From Variovorax sp. J22P240 (GTDB lineage Bacteria > Pseudomonadota > Gammaproteobacteria > Burkholderiales > Burkholderiaceae_C): a stretch of DNA of 64,000 nucleotides. Each line of letters opens with the position of its first letter. Positions within the stretch are counted from its first letter, which is position 1. Below, one piece after another: positions 8,371-17,881 of the stretch. The stretch is from NCBI RefSeq assembly GCF_030316855.1, contig NZ_JASZYR010000001.1, forward strand, positions 558,001-622,000, read 5' to 3'. The notes under the pieces are model-generated. The model was not told the origin of the DNA. It saw only the letters and a program-made list of their open reading frames with translations, and searched no databases. A program made the position numbers and the translations under genes.

Positions 8371-8942
8371 CAATGCGCTCCTTGGATCGAAGGGCCATCG
8401 TCCTCGCCCTTTGTTTCAGAACCGTGGCGGCAATCCATGTGCACGTGGGTCACGCTGCCCTCGCGCTTCAGTTGCAACGGCAGGCCGCTGGCCTTGAATA
8501 CTGCCAGCATCGGCGTATTGTCTGCGAGCACTTCGGCCTTCAATGTATCGAGGTGCGACGCCTTGGCGATCAAGGCCAGATGGCGCATCAGCAGCTTGCC
8601 GATGCCCAGCCCCTGGTGCGGATCGTCGACCGCGAAGGCCATCTCGGCGCATCCCGGCTCCGACACGATGTAGCGACCGCCGCCCGCGATCACCGGCTGG
8701 CCGTTTTCCTCCAGTTCGGCGGCCAAGGCAACGTGGCTGACGAAATCCACCTCCATGAAGTAGGCAATCTCGCGCTCGCTGAAGCTGTGCTTGGGCGAAA
8801 AGAAGCGGCGATAGATGGAGGCCTCGCCGATGCGGCCGACCGCCGCGAGCATGGATTCGCGGTCCGAAGGCTTCAGTGCGCGGATGCGCACGGGGCGGCC
8901 GTCGCGAAGGGTTTCGAGCGCAAGGTACTCTGCTGCGTTCAT
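8370..8942 (-). CDS. GNAT family N-acetyltransferase
   Basis: A 190-residue GNAT acetyltransferase. The acetyl-CoA binding segment DDPHQGLGIGKLLMRHLALIAK is the Q/R-x-x-G-x-G/A loop region, preceded by the strand EMAFAVDD and followed by LKAEVLADNTPMLAVFKASGL. N-terminal residues (RIRALKPSDRESM, SIYRRFF) resemble the GNAT domain found in protein and acyl-CoA-synthetase acetyltransferases, so a protein-lysine target is possible but unproven. It is the first gene of the leftward operon. Its start faces the RRM gene across 120 bp containing the 8995-9014 dyad. Overlap with the DUF3141 start suggests translational coupling. Confidence 0.82.
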   Translation of the reverse strand: MNAAEYLALETLRDGRPVRIRALKPSDRESMLAAVGRIGEASIYRRFFSPKHSFSEREIAYFMEVDFVSHVALAAELEENGQPVIAGGGRYIVSEPGCAEMAFAVDDPHQGLGIGKLLMRHLALIAKASHLDTLKAEVLADNTPMLAVFKASGLPLQLKREGSVTHVHMDCRHGSETKGEDDGPSIQGAH

Positions 8943-8994
8943 GGGTCGGTCCGGGGGGTGCGCGTCAGCTTGCGCCTTCGCCGCCGGGTGTGGG

Positions 8995-9014
8995 AATCCA
9001 ACCAAAGTAGGATT
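8995..9014. promoter_or_regulatory. Dyad operator shared by the island, copy 1
   Basis: An inverted repeat of the form AATCC-n-AC-n4-GT-n-GGATT, all seven paired positions matching. It is centred 58 bp before the RRM start codon and about 62 bp from the GNAT start on the other strand. An almost identical element stands at 23082-23103, again between divergent genes. The centre CCAAAGTA and the flanking TCGCCC/GCGCCC are also similar in both. The symmetry suits a dimeric regulator such as a FixJ/NarL-type protein; which one is unknown. Confidence 0.7.
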
Positions 9015-9062
9015 TTCGCCCCGTCGGCCAGGGAATAGCGTTGGGGCACTGGAGGACGACAC

Positions 9063-9308
9063 ATGCAGCAAGTCCACATCGTCATAGGCAACCTCCCCGA
9101 CGACGTCACCGAGGAAGGCATCCGCGAAGCGCTCAGCGCCTTCGCGCAGCCGGACAAGATCCGCCTGGCCAACGAGTCCGGCACCCCGACCGCGCTCATC
9201 GACGTCGATCTTCCGCGCGCACAGGCCGAGTCGCTGGCGCAGCGCATCAACGGCCGCTCCTACCAGGGCCGGGTGTTGCGGGCATGGGTGCCCAAGATGG
9301 ACTGGTAG
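9063..9308 (+). CDS. Small RRM-type RNA-binding protein
   Basis: An 81-residue single RNA recognition motif. The RNP2-like strand VIGNLP is at residues 7-12; the RNP1 position is degenerate (TALIDVDLP). The pattern beta-alpha-beta-beta-alpha-beta can be followed to the end. The ATG has GGAGG at 9051-9055. Bacterial single-RRM proteins are often stress- or cold-induced RNA binders; the RNA target here is unknown. It is the first gene of the rightward operon that leads to the kinase fusion and pflB, directly downstream of the shared dyad. Confidence 0.75.
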   Translation: MQQVHIVIGNLPDDVTEEGIREALSAFAQPDKIRLANESGTPTALIDVDLPRAQAESLAQRINGRSYQGRVLRAWVPKMDW

Positions 9309-9317
9309 CGAGCCTCC

Positions 9318-10364
9318 ATGGACCTGTCCGCGCTGTTCGACCGCGTCGCCTCGGGCCTGTTCGGGCGCGATGGCGCGAACGCCGGGGACGCGGCGGAGAA
9401 GCAGCTCGTCGCCGACATGACCGAGCTCGTGGTCGAGACGGTGGACCCGCGCATGCGCCTCCAGGCGCGGTATGCGGACAAGCTCGAAGGCTGCGTGCGC
9501 AAGACCATCGCGCATTTGCGCGCCATCGGCCGACAGCCGATGGACCCCTTGCTGCTCTCCCGCGCCGCCTGGAACGAGGACCCCCGGCTGAACGCCTTCT
9601 TCGCCTCGGCCGACGACGTGCCCGACTTTCTCGGTCGGAGCAAGGAGCTTCGCGACCACTTCGGCGTGCCGTCGCACCACGCGCTCGGCGAAGCCTATGC
9701 GCTGCTCGCGATGAAGAAGGAGGAGCGCACCGTGCTGGGGCACCAGCAGGACGGCGACCGGGTGCTGCACGACGTGCCTCAGGTCACGGTGAGCTTCTCG
9801 GGGCACCGGTTGTTCGCGCCCTCGGCCACGTTCGAAGCGACGCGGCTGGAGGTCGGGCGCCGCATCATCCGCCGTCTCGCGCAACTCGCACTCAAGCGCA
9901 TCGTCGACCTGGACATGAAGGCGGCGGAGCTCGGCGAGCGAAAGGCCTGGCTCGCGGCGCGGCTGCGGCTGGTGAAGCTGGCCGTCGACGGCGCGGCCGG
10001 CCTGCTGGAGGACACGGCGGAGACGCGATCGCAGATCGCCGCGCTGGAGCGCGAGCTCAGGGAGACCGTGCATGACTTCATCGAGACGAAGGCCAGCGTC
10101 GCGACGCTCGACAGCTTCAGGAAGCACATCGAGGCCGTGTTTGGCCACCCTGAGCAGTATGTGAGCCTGCATCAGACGCCGATGCGCCTGAGCCGGATGG
10201 GCGTGCGGGTGGATGGCGACCACCCGGGGCCCGTCAACGACTTCGTGCTGTCGGAGCTTGCGATCGGCGAGGGCGTCAATGCCGTGATTGCCATCGTGCG
10301 CTGCCCGCTCGCCGAAATGCCGCCCGAAGCGGACCTGCTCGCGAACGCCGAGCGCTACATCTAG
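9318..10364 (+). CDS. Unknown protein with helical central region
   Basis: A 348-residue predicted cytoplasmic protein that I do not recognise. It has no signal peptide or membrane segment. Residues ~190-280 are rich in Arg, Lys, Glu, Leu and Ala with heptad-like spacing and may form a coiled coil. A block around residues 100-170 contains DVPDFLGRSKELRDHFGV and a run of charged residues. It starts 9 bp after the RRM stop and ends 25 bp before the lone receiver gene, so it is most likely co-transcribed with the regulators. Coding character (high GC third positions, no long competing frame with a site) supports it being real. Confidence 0.7.
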   Translation: MDLSALFDRVASGLFGRDGANAGDAAEKQLVADMTELVVETVDPRMRLQARYADKLEGCVRKTIAHLRAIGRQPMDPLLLSRAAWNEDPRLNAFFASADDVPDFLGRSKELRDHFGVPSHHALGEAYALLAMKKEERTVLGHQQDGDRVLHDVPQVTVSFSGHRLFAPSATFEATRLEVGRRIIRRLAQLALKRIVDLDMKAAELGERKAWLAARLRLVKLAVDGAAGLLEDTAETRSQIAALERELRETVHDFIETKASVATLDSFRKHIEAVFGHPEQYVSLHQTPMRLSRMGVRVDGDHPGPVNDFVLSELAIGEGVNAVIAIVRCPLAEMPPEADLLANAERYI

Positions 10365-10389
10365 GTGCGGGACCGGGAGGTGACGCCAA

Positions 10390-10788
10390 ATGCCGAAGCC
10401 AGCCGCCCTGCGAATCGTCTACGTGGTGGACGGCGACGCGTCGGTGCGCGAGGGGCTGTCGCGCTTGATGGACTCGGCGGGCCTGGAAGCGCGGCCCTGC
10501 GCCTCGGTGCCGGAGTTCCTGGGCCAGGCGCGCGGCATGGGCGTGGCGTGCGTGCTGCTCGACGTGTGGGGCGCGCGCGAGTGCGAAGCGACGGTCCGTA
10601 CCGCGTTGCATGCGGTCGCGAAGGTGCTGCCCGTCATCGCGCTGTCATCGAGCGACGACCCGATCGCGCGCCGGCTGGCAAAGGAGATGGGCGCGCAGTC
10701 CTTCTTCCGCAAGCCGGTGGATGGAGCGGCGTTGCTCGATTCGATCGAATGGGTCATGCAGGGCGATGGCCACAGTGCGCCAATGTGA
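10390..10788 (+). CDS. Single-domain response regulator (receiver only)
   Basis: A 132-residue CheY-like receiver without an output domain. It opens like FixJ receivers (IVYVVDGDASVREGLSRLM). The phosphate-accepting Asp is in VACVLLDVWG, the conserved Ser/Thr region is IALSSSD and the conserved Lys is in FFRKPVD. One acidic-pocket position is Gly instead of Asp (VDGDA versus the usual VDDD), which may weaken Mg2+ binding or phosphorylation. It probably works with the fused kinase that follows 217 bp later, as a phosphate sink or as a decoy; this is inference. Confidence 0.8.
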   Translation: MPKPAALRIVYVVDGDASVREGLSRLMDSAGLEARPCASVPEFLGQARGMGVACVLLDVWGARECEATVRTALHAVAKVLPVIALSSSDDPIARRLAKEMGAQSFFRKPVDGAALLDSIEWVMQGDGHSAPM

Positions 10789-11005
10789 GGTCGCCATGCC
10801 CTCGAATCGCCGCTTGACAGGGGCAAATCCGCCAGACGAAGATGGGCGCGCAGGCTGGCGTGCGCGTTCTGCAGGATGCGGAAGAGCGAGGCTGGCCGGG
10901 ATGCTCGTCCTTTCGCGGATCTCCTCTCCGCATGGCCATCGCGGCCCGGGATGCGCCGACAGCCAGCAATGCACAGCAACCCGCGCACAACGCGAGGAGG
11001 AATCG

Positions 11006-13048
11006 ATGCGCCGAGCAGGGGCAAAGTCGTCTGCGTCTGCCGAGACCGCGGAAGTCGTTCTGCTGGAGCGGCTCGCCTTCGAGCGCCTGCTGGCCGACCT
11101 CACCGAGCGCATTGCCGACATCGCGAGCAACGACTTCCTCGCCCGGACCGAGGGCGCGCTGCGCCGCCTGGTTGCGTTCCTGGGCTGTGACCGCTGCACC
11201 TTCTCTGAATTCGTCGGCGGCGACTACCTGAACGTGCTGTGTTCCGTGGGCCCGGACGACTTCGAGGCGCTGCCGCGCGGCCGATTCCGGTTTCCGCTGC
11301 CGTGGTTCCTCGACGAGCTGCGCGGCGGACGCATCGTGGCGATGTCGAACCTCCCGGACGATCTTCCGCCCGACGCGGTCGAGGAGGCCCTGCATTGCCG
11401 GCGCACCGGTTTGCGCTCGCATCTCTCGATTCCACTGCGCATCGGCGGCCGCGTGACCAGCGTGCTTTCCGTCGCCGCCGTGCGCCAGGCGCGCACCTGG
11501 ACACCCGAGGTGGTCTCGCGGCTCAAGATCGTCGGCGAGGTGCTCGCCACTGCGCTCGCGCTCGCCCGTTCCGAGGAAGAGGCGCGGCAGCTCCGCCGCC
11601 GCGTCTGGCATGCCGACCGTGTGCAGCGCGTGAGCGCACTCACCGCGGCCATCGCGCACGAGCTCAACCAGCCGCTGGCGGCCATCCTCAGCAATGCGCA
11701 GGCCGGGCTGAAGTACCTCGAGCGCGACGGCGCGACCCCCGGCGCGATCAAGGACATCCTCGAAGCCGTGGTGCGCGACGACAAGCGTGCGGCGGAAACC
11801 ATCCGCACCATGCGTGCGCTGATCCGGCAGGACGAAACCCAACGCGAGCGCGTCGACCTGGCGTCAGCGCTCGGCGAGGCGAAGAGTCTGGTGGAAAGCG
11901 AGTTCGCCGGGCACGGCGTCCGCATCGATACGCGCCTCGACAAGGGCTGCTGGGTCGTGGCGGACAAGGTGCAGATCGAACAGGTGGGCCTCAACCTGCT
12001 GTTCAACGCGGCCGCGGCCGTGCAGGACGGCCTGCCGGCGCAGCGCCTCATCCGGATGCAGGTTTCGAAGTCCGGCGAGTCGCGCGTCACGGTGTCGGTG
12101 CGCGATGCGGGCAAGGGCATTGCGCCGAAGGACCTCGAATCGATCTTCGAGCCTTTCTGGAGCACACGGCAGGAGGGGTTGGGCCTGGGCCTCGCGATCT
12201 GCCGCTCCATCGTCGAAGCGCACGGCGGCCGGATCTGGGCCGAGTCGAACGCGGAAGGCGGAGCGACCTTCAACGTCGAGCTTCCCGCGGCGGCCGGCAA
12301 GCCAGAGGCACCGGACAGCCCGCGCGAGGCGGACGTGCCGGCCGGCACCTCGGCATGCGAGGGCCTCGGCGGGGAGGCGCTCGTCTGCGTCATCGACGAC
12401 GATGCGGCGGTGCGCGGCAGCCTCCTGCGCCTGCTCGATGGCGCGGGATGGGCAGGGGCTGCCTATGCCTCGGCCGACGAGTTCCTGGGCAACCCGCCGG
12501 GCGGGGATGTGGCCTGCATCCTGCTCGACATCCAGATGCCGGGGGTTTCCGGTCTGCAGCTTCAGCAGCGCCTGCTGGAGCGCGGATGCTCGCCCTCGAT
12601 CATCTTCCTCACCGGACACGGGAACGTGTCGGCCGGCGTCGATGCGATGAAGCTGGGCGCCGCGGACTTCCTGGAGAAGCCGGTTGACGGCGAAGTCCTG
12701 CTCGCTGCCGTGCGCCGGGCGGTCGAGCGCCATGCCGGCGAGCGCAGGCACGCGCTCATGCAGGAAGCGCTGAAGGAGCGGGCTGCCCGCCTCTCGCCGC
12801 GCGAGCGTGAAATCCTGGCGCATGTCGTCCGGGGCCGGCTGAACAAGCAGATCGCAGGCGACTTGCTGATCGCGGAGCAGACCGTCAAGCAGCATCGCGG
12901 ACGGGTCATGGACAAGATGGGCGTGCGTTCCGTCGCCGAGCTCGTGCTGGCCTGCGAGGCTGCAGGGCTCCTTTCGGATCCGCCGTCGTCATCGGGATCG
13001 TCCGAAGGAAACATCGATTCACCGAAGCGGGCTGCAACTCCGCTCTGA
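11006..13048 (+). CDS. Fused histidine kinase-receiver-LuxR regulator
   Basis: One uninterrupted 680-residue frame carries a complete two-component system. Residues ~40-180 form a GAF-type sensor domain. The HisKA box AAIAHELNQPLAA has His218; the ATPase domain shows an N-box Asn334, DAGKG and GLGLGL. A ~30-residue linker follows. The receiver runs from ~457 to 575, with Asp508 and Lys558. A FixJ-type LuxR helix-turn-helix occupies ~595-650 (LNKQIAGDLLIAEQTVKQHRG). No membrane segment is seen, so it is soluble. The start is fixed by GAGGAGG at 10994-11000. FixJ-family kinases and regulators are normally separate proteins; this fusion would bind DNA itself. It is the best local candidate to recognise the shared dyads, but that is not shown. 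Confidence 0.88.
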   Translation: MRRAGAKSSASAETAEVVLLERLAFERLLADLTERIADIASNDFLARTEGALRRLVAFLGCDRCTFSEFVGGDYLNVLCSVGPDDFEALPRGRFRFPLPWFLDELRGGRIVAMSNLPDDLPPDAVEEALHCRRTGLRSHLSIPLRIGGRVTSVLSVAAVRQARTWTPEVVSRLKIVGEVLATALALARSEEEARQLRRRVWHADRVQRVSALTAAIAHELNQPLAAILSNAQAGLKYLERDGATPGAIKDILEAVVRDDKRAAETIRTMRALIRQDETQRERVDLASALGEAKSLVESEFAGHGVRIDTRLDKGCWVVADKVQIEQVGLNLLFNAAAAVQDGLPAQRLIRMQVSKSGESRVTVSVRDAGKGIAPKDLESIFEPFWSTRQEGLGLGLAICRSIVEAHGGRIWAESNAEGGATFNVELPAAAGKPEAPDSPREADVPAGTSACEGLGGEALVCVIDDDAAVRGSLLRLLDGAGWAGAAYASADEFLGNPPGGDVACILLDIQMPGVSGLQLQQRLLERGCSPSIIFLTGHGNVSAGVDAMKLGAADFLEKPVDGEVLLAAVRRAVERHAGERRHALMQEALKERAARLSPREREILAHVVRGRLNKQIAGDLLIAEQTVKQHRGRVMDKMGVRSVAELVLACEAAGLLSDPPSSSGSSEGNIDSPKRAATPL

Positions 13049-13090
13049 AGCGGATCACGACGCCTGGAGCGTCTTAACTAGGAGACAAGC

Positions 13091-15352
13091 ATGGAGACTC
13101 AATTCGCATTCGACCTTGCGAGCAAGAAAGTCGAGGGCGCCTGGCGCGGATTCACGCCCGGCCTGTGGCAGGACCGCGTCAACGTCCGGGAATTCATCCA
13201 GCGCAACTACACGCCCTATGAGGGGGACCACAGCTTCCTCCAGGGGCCCACCGCACGCACGGAAGCGTTGTGGGAGACATTGAAGCCCCTGCTGGCACAG
13301 GAGCGGGAGAAGGGCGTGCTCGGTGTGTCGCAGGTGCCGTCGAGCATCACGGCGCATGCGCCCGGCTACATCGACAAGGCCAACGAGATCATCGTCGGGC
13401 TGCAGACCGATGCACCACTGGTGCGCGCGATCATGCCCTTCGGCGGTTGGCGCGTGGTGGAGGACAGCCTGCGCGCCTACGGCTACGAGCCCGACCCGAA
13501 GCTGGTCGAGGTCTTCACCAAATACCGCAAGACGCACAACGTCGGCGTGTTCGACGCCTACACGCCCGAGATCCGCAAGGCGCGCTCGTCGCACGTGATC
13601 ACGGGCTTGCCCGATGCCTATGGGCGCGGCCGCATCGTCGGCGACTACCGCCGGGTCGCGTTGTACGGCGTCGACTTCCTTGTCGCCGACAAGGAGCGCG
13701 AGAAGCACGAGCTGGACGAGCGGCACTCGACGGAGGACACCATCCGATTGCGCGAGGAACTGTCCGAGCAGATCCGCTCGCTCAAGGAACTGAAGGAGAT
13801 GGGATCGAGCTACGGCTACGACATCTCGGTGCCGGCGGCTAACGCGCGCGAGGCCGTGCAATGGACCTACTTCGGCTACCTCGCCGCGATCAAGCAGCAG
13901 AACGGCGCGGCGATGTCGGCCGGGCGGCTCTCGACTTTCTGGGACATCTACTTCGAGCGCGACCTGCGCGAAGGCACGCTGAACGAATCTCAGGCGCAGG
14001 AGATCATCGACGACCTGGTCATCAAGTGGCGGCTCGTGCGATTCCTGCGCGCGCCGGAATACAACCAGCTTTTCTCCGGCGACCCGGTGTGGGTCACGGA
14101 GGTGGAGGGCGGCATGGGCGAGGACGGCCGAACGCTGGTCACGAAGTCGGCCTTCCGCATGCTGCACACGCTGAACAACCTCGGCCCCGCGCCGGAGCCC
14201 AACCTCACGGTGTTCTGGTCGCCGCGGCTGCCCGAGGGCTTCAAGCGCTTCGCGATCAAGATCTCGATCGACACCAGCTCGATCCAGTACGAATCCGACG
14301 ACCTCATGCGACCCAAGTGGGGCGACGATTGCGCCATCGCCTGCTGCGTTTCCGCGATGCGGCTGGGCAAGCAGATGCAGTTCTTCGGCGCGCGGGTCAA
14401 CCTGCCGAAGACGATGCTCTATGCCCTCAACGGCGGGCGCGACGAGCTGACCGGCGAGCAGGTCGGGCCCATGCTGGCGCCGGTCACGGGCGACCTGCTC
14501 GACTATGACCAGGTGATGGAGCGCCTGAGCCCGATGCTGGACTGGCTGGCGAAGACCTATGTCAATGCGCTCAACGTCATTCACTTCATGCACGACAAGT
14601 ACTGCTACGAGGCGATCGAGATGGCGCTGCACGACCGCGACGTGCTGCGCACGCTGGCCTGCGGCATCGCCGGCCTTTCGCACGCCGCGGACAGCCTCTC
14701 GGCCATTCGCTACGCGAAGGTGCGGCCGATACGCGACGAGCGCGGGCTCATCGTCGACTACGAGACCACGGGCGAATTCCCGTGCTTCGGCAACAACGAC
14801 GACCGCGTCGACGACATCGCCCGCACGCTGGTGTCGATGATGATGAACAAGATCCGCATGTACCCGAGCTACCGCAACGCGCAGCACACGCAATCGGTGC
14901 TCACGATCACGTCCAATGTGGTCTACGGCAAGGGCACGGGCAACACGCCGGACGGCCGCAAGAAGGGCGAGCCCTTCGCGCCGGGCGCCAATCCGTCCAA
15001 CGGGCGTGACACGCACGGCGCGCTTGCGGCGCTGATGTCCGTGGCGAAGATCCCGTACGACGACGCGGAGGACGGCATCTCGCTGACGCTGTCGGTCGTG
15101 CCCTCGGCGCTCGGCACCGAGAGCGAGCGCATCACGCGCGGCAGCGATGCGCTCGATGCCTACTTCGTGAGCGGCGGCTTCCACGTCAACATCAACGTGC
15201 TGAACCGTGAGACGCTGCAGGATGCGATGGCGCATCCGGAGAATTACCCGCAACTCACGATCCGCGTGTCCGGCTATGCGGTGAACTTCATCAAGCTGAC
15301 CAAGGAGCAACAGCTCGACGTGATCAACCGCACCTTCCATGGCGCGATGTAG
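13091..15352 (+). CDS. pflB: Pyruvate formate-lyase (formate C-acetyltransferase)
   Basis: A 753-residue glycyl-radical enzyme that cleaves pyruvate with CoA to acetyl-CoA and formate, without oxygen. The active-site pair Cys418-Cys419 in AIACCVSAM falls at the same numbers as in E. coli PflB. The radical Gly is residue 728 in RVSGYAVNF near the C-terminus. The start has AGGAGA upstream. pflA follows after 18 bp. Full length and all key residues are intact, so it should be active once the radical is installed. Acetyl-CoA made here can feed the pta-ackA pair of the divergent operon. Confidence 0.97.
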   Translation: METQFAFDLASKKVEGAWRGFTPGLWQDRVNVREFIQRNYTPYEGDHSFLQGPTARTEALWETLKPLLAQEREKGVLGVSQVPSSITAHAPGYIDKANEIIVGLQTDAPLVRAIMPFGGWRVVEDSLRAYGYEPDPKLVEVFTKYRKTHNVGVFDAYTPEIRKARSSHVITGLPDAYGRGRIVGDYRRVALYGVDFLVADKEREKHELDERHSTEDTIRLREELSEQIRSLKELKEMGSSYGYDISVPAANAREAVQWTYFGYLAAIKQQNGAAMSAGRLSTFWDIYFERDLREGTLNESQAQEIIDDLVIKWRLVRFLRAPEYNQLFSGDPVWVTEVEGGMGEDGRTLVTKSAFRMLHTLNNLGPAPEPNLTVFWSPRLPEGFKRFAIKISIDTSSIQYESDDLMRPKWGDDCAIACCVSAMRLGKQMQFFGARVNLPKTMLYALNGGRDELTGEQVGPMLAPVTGDLLDYDQVMERLSPMLDWLAKTYVNALNVIHFMHDKYCYEAIEMALHDRDVLRTLACGIAGLSHAADSLSAIRYAKVRPIRDERGLIVDYETTGEFPCFGNNDDRVDDIARTLVSMMMNKIRMYPSYRNAQHTQSVLTITSNVVYGKGTGNTPDGRKKGEPFAPGANPSNGRDTHGALAALMSVAKIPYDDAEDGISLTLSVVPSALGTESERITRGSDALDAYFVSGGFHVNINVLNRETLQDAMAHPENYPQLTIRVSGYAVNFIKLTKEQQLDVINRTFHGAM

Positions 15353-15370
15353 GCCACCCGAGAGCGCGCC

Positions 15371-16228
15371 ATGACCCAGTCATTGACCGGCAGCCGGTAC
15401 GAGTTGCACGTCGCCAAGAAGGGGGCTGCGGAGTCGAAGTCGCAGGACTACTACACGATCCATCCGGCCGACCTGGAAGAGTCCGGCGACCCCGGCGAGG
15501 ACATCGTCGGCTACGTGCACTCCTGGGAGGTCGGCAGCACGGTGGACGGGCCGGGCATCCGGTTCGTGGCCTTTCTCACCGGCTGCTTCCTGCGCTGCCA
15601 GTACTGCCACAACCCGGACACCTGGCACCGGAACAACGGGCGGCCGGTCTCGGTCGGCCGTGCGATGCAGGAGATCGGCAAGTACGCACAGGTGCTGAAG
15701 ATCAGCCGTGGCGGGATCACGCTCTCGGGGGGCGAGCCGATGGTGCAGAAGGCCTTTGCCATGGAGATCTTCCGGCGCTGCAAGCAACTCGGATTGCACA
15801 CCTGCATCGACACCGCCGGGCGCCTCGGCGAGCGCATGACCGATGAAGAGCTGACGCAAATCGATTTGCACCTGCTCGACATCAAGTCCGGAGACCCCGC
15901 CATCTACGAGCAGGTCACGCGCCAGCCGCTGCAACCGACGCTGGACTATGCGCGGCGCCTCTCGGCGCTCGGGCGGCCGATGTGGGTGCGCTTCGTGCTC
16001 GTGCCTGGCCTCACCGACGGCTACGACAACGTCGAGAAGGTGGCCGACGTCTGTGCAGAACTCAAGTCGCTGGAGCGGGTGGAGATCCTGCGCTTCCACC
16101 AGATGGGGCGCGACAAGTGGCAGCAGCTCGGGCTCGAGTACCCGCTGCGCGAGGTCGAGCCGCCTTCGGCGGAACTGTCCGAGCGCGTGCGCGGGCAGTT
16201 CCGAAGCCGTGGCCTGACGGTGTACTGA
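15371..16228 (+). CDS. pflA: Pyruvate formate-lyase activating enzyme
   Basis: A 285-residue radical-SAM enzyme that installs the glycyl radical on PflB. The [4Fe-4S] motif CxxxCxxC is Cys72-Cys76-Cys79 in GCFLRCQYCHNP. The SAM-binding GGE-type motif is LSGGEPMVQ. It is about 40 residues longer than E. coli PflA, with an N-terminal extension of ~50 residues before the SWEVGSTVDGPGIRF strand; an internal start is possible but none has a better ribosome site. Its place directly after pflB fixes the partner. Confidence 0.94.
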   Translation: MTQSLTGSRYELHVAKKGAAESKSQDYYTIHPADLEESGDPGEDIVGYVHSWEVGSTVDGPGIRFVAFLTGCFLRCQYCHNPDTWHRNNGRPVSVGRAMQEIGKYAQVLKISRGGITLSGGEPMVQKAFAMEIFRRCKQLGLHTCIDTAGRLGERMTDEELTQIDLHLLDIKSGDPAIYEQVTRQPLQPTLDYARRLSALGRPMWVRFVLVPGLTDGYDNVEKVADVCAELKSLERVEILRFHQMGRDKWQQLGLEYPLREVEPPSAELSERVRGQFRSRGLTVY

Positions 16229-16258
16229 ACGCTGACAACAAGAAGAAGGAGAAGAATC

Positions 16259-17854
16259 ATGGAGACCTTGAGCAACGTTCTGGCGCAGCAGCCGATGATG
16301 GCGCTGTTCCTGACCATCGCCATCGGCTACCTGCTGGGAGAGGTCAACATCAAGGGCTTCTCGCTCGGTGTGGGAGCCGTGCTTTTCGTGGCGCTCTTCA
16401 TGGGCTGGCTGTCGCCCAAGTCGGCGCCGGCGCCCATGGTGGGCACGCTGGGGCTGGCGCTCTTCCTGTACGCCGTGGGCGTGCAGTACGGCAAGCAGTT
16501 CTTCATTGGCCTCACGAGTTCGTACGGGCAGAGGGCGAACCTGATCGCACTGTCCGGCGTGCTCCTGGCCGGCGTGGTGAGCATGCTGTTCATGAAGATG
16601 TCGAACCTCCCGCTCGGGCACGCGCTGGGGCTGTTCGCGGGCGCCGGCACCAGCACGCCGACCCTGCAGGCTGCCATCGTGACGCTGGGCAACGACGACC
16701 CGGCGGTCGGCTACTCGGTGGCCTATCCGCTGGGCGTGGCCGGGCCGATCCTGTTTCTCTACGTGACCTTCATGCTGCTCAAGCCGAAGATCCAGGCGCC
16801 CACGGGGGGCGCGATCGAGATGCTGGAGATTGCGCCGGAGGAGTCCGCGCTGAAGGGCAAGACCATCGGCGACCTGCTCTCCGGATTGCCCGCGGGCATC
16901 GAGATCGCCGCGCTGCGGCGGGCGCATCACAACCTGCCGGCCTCGCACACCATGGCGCTGGCTGCGAACGACGTCCTGCTGGTCACGGGACCGAGCCGCG
17001 ACGTGCTCGAGCAGGCGGCGCGGCAACTCGGCGAGGTCCATGCCGGCCGGATGATGGGGGATCGCCGCGACCTGGATTACGTCCGTATCTTCGCTTCACG
17101 AGCGGCCGTGGTCGGCCGCTCGCTCGGCGACCTGAAGCTGCCGGAAGGCAGGCCCAACGTGGTCGTGCAGGTGCGCCGCGGGGACGCCGATATCCTGCCG
17201 CGGCCCGACCTGGTGCTGGAGTTCGGCGATCGCGTCGGCCTGCTCGCGCATCGCGATGACTTCGCCACGCTCCGCAAGTTCTTCGGCGATTCGATCAAGG
17301 GCACGGCGGAGTTCAGCTACATCTCCATCGGGTTCGGCATGGCGTTGGGCTTCCTGCTCGGCGCGATCAACTTTCCCCTGCCCGGCGTCGGCAAGCTCGC
17401 CCTGGGCCTTTCGGGCGTGCTGATCGTTGCGCTGGTGCTCGGCAGGCTGCGCCGCACCGGTGGTCTGAACTGGACCATACCGCTGTCGGCGAACCTGGTG
17501 CTGCGAAATCTGGGTCTGACGCTGTTCCTGGCGCAGGTCGGCATGGCGTCGGGACCGAAGTTCGCGGCCACGGTCTCGCAGACGGGCTTCCTGATGCTCG
17601 GGCTGGCGGCCATCGTCGTGGTGGCGCTCGTGCTGCCGATCCTGGTGCTGGGGCTGGGCGTGTTCAAGATGCCTTTCGACGAGGTGGCCGGCATCGTGGC
17701 GGGCGCGTGCGGCAACCCGGCCATCCTGGCGTATTCGAACAAGCTGGCGCCGACGGACAAGCCGGACATCGGCTACGCGATGATCTTTCCGGGGATGACG
17801 ATCATCAAGATCCTCTTCGTGGACATCGTGCCGGCGCTGGTCGGCGGCGGGTGA
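16259..17854 (+). CDS. AspT/YbjL/SucE-type anion transporter
   Basis: A 531-residue inner-membrane protein of the aspartate:alanine exchanger family. About five helices lie at each end (residues 1-165 and ~355-531). Between them is a cytoplasmic loop with two TrkA-C/RCK-C-like repeats (about 180-260 and 275-345). The paired family motifs are FAGAGTSTPTLQAA in the first half and VAGACGNPAILAY in the second. Characterised members exchange aspartate for alanine or export succinate. Beside pflBA, export of a fermentation acid such as succinate is the most likely role, but the substrate is inferred. It follows pflA by 30 bp with an AGAAGGAGAAG ribosome site. Confidence 0.85.
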   Translation: METLSNVLAQQPMMALFLTIAIGYLLGEVNIKGFSLGVGAVLFVALFMGWLSPKSAPAPMVGTLGLALFLYAVGVQYGKQFFIGLTSSYGQRANLIALSGVLLAGVVSMLFMKMSNLPLGHALGLFAGAGTSTPTLQAAIVTLGNDDPAVGYSVAYPLGVAGPILFLYVTFMLLKPKIQAPTGGAIEMLEIAPEESALKGKTIGDLLSGLPAGIEIAALRRAHHNLPASHTMALAANDVLLVTGPSRDVLEQAARQLGEVHAGRMMGDRRDLDYVRIFASRAAVVGRSLGDLKLPEGRPNVVVQVRRGDADILPRPDLVLEFGDRVGLLAHRDDFATLRKFFGDSIKGTAEFSYISIGFGMALGFLLGAINFPLPGVGKLALGLSGVLIVALVLGRLRRTGGLNWTIPLSANLVLRNLGLTLFLAQVGMASGPKFAATVSQTGFLMLGLAAIVVVALVLPILVLGLGVFKMPFDEVAGIVAGACGNPAILAYSNKLAPTDKPDIGYAMIFPGMTIIKILFVDIVPALVGGG

Positions 17855-17881
17855 GCGCCGCAGCGTCATGACGACGTGCCC

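Noticed and set aside
13055-15340. A 761-codon minus-strand frame opposite pflB
   Set aside because: Shadow of a strongly biased coding frame; the plus strand has every PflB catalytic residue.
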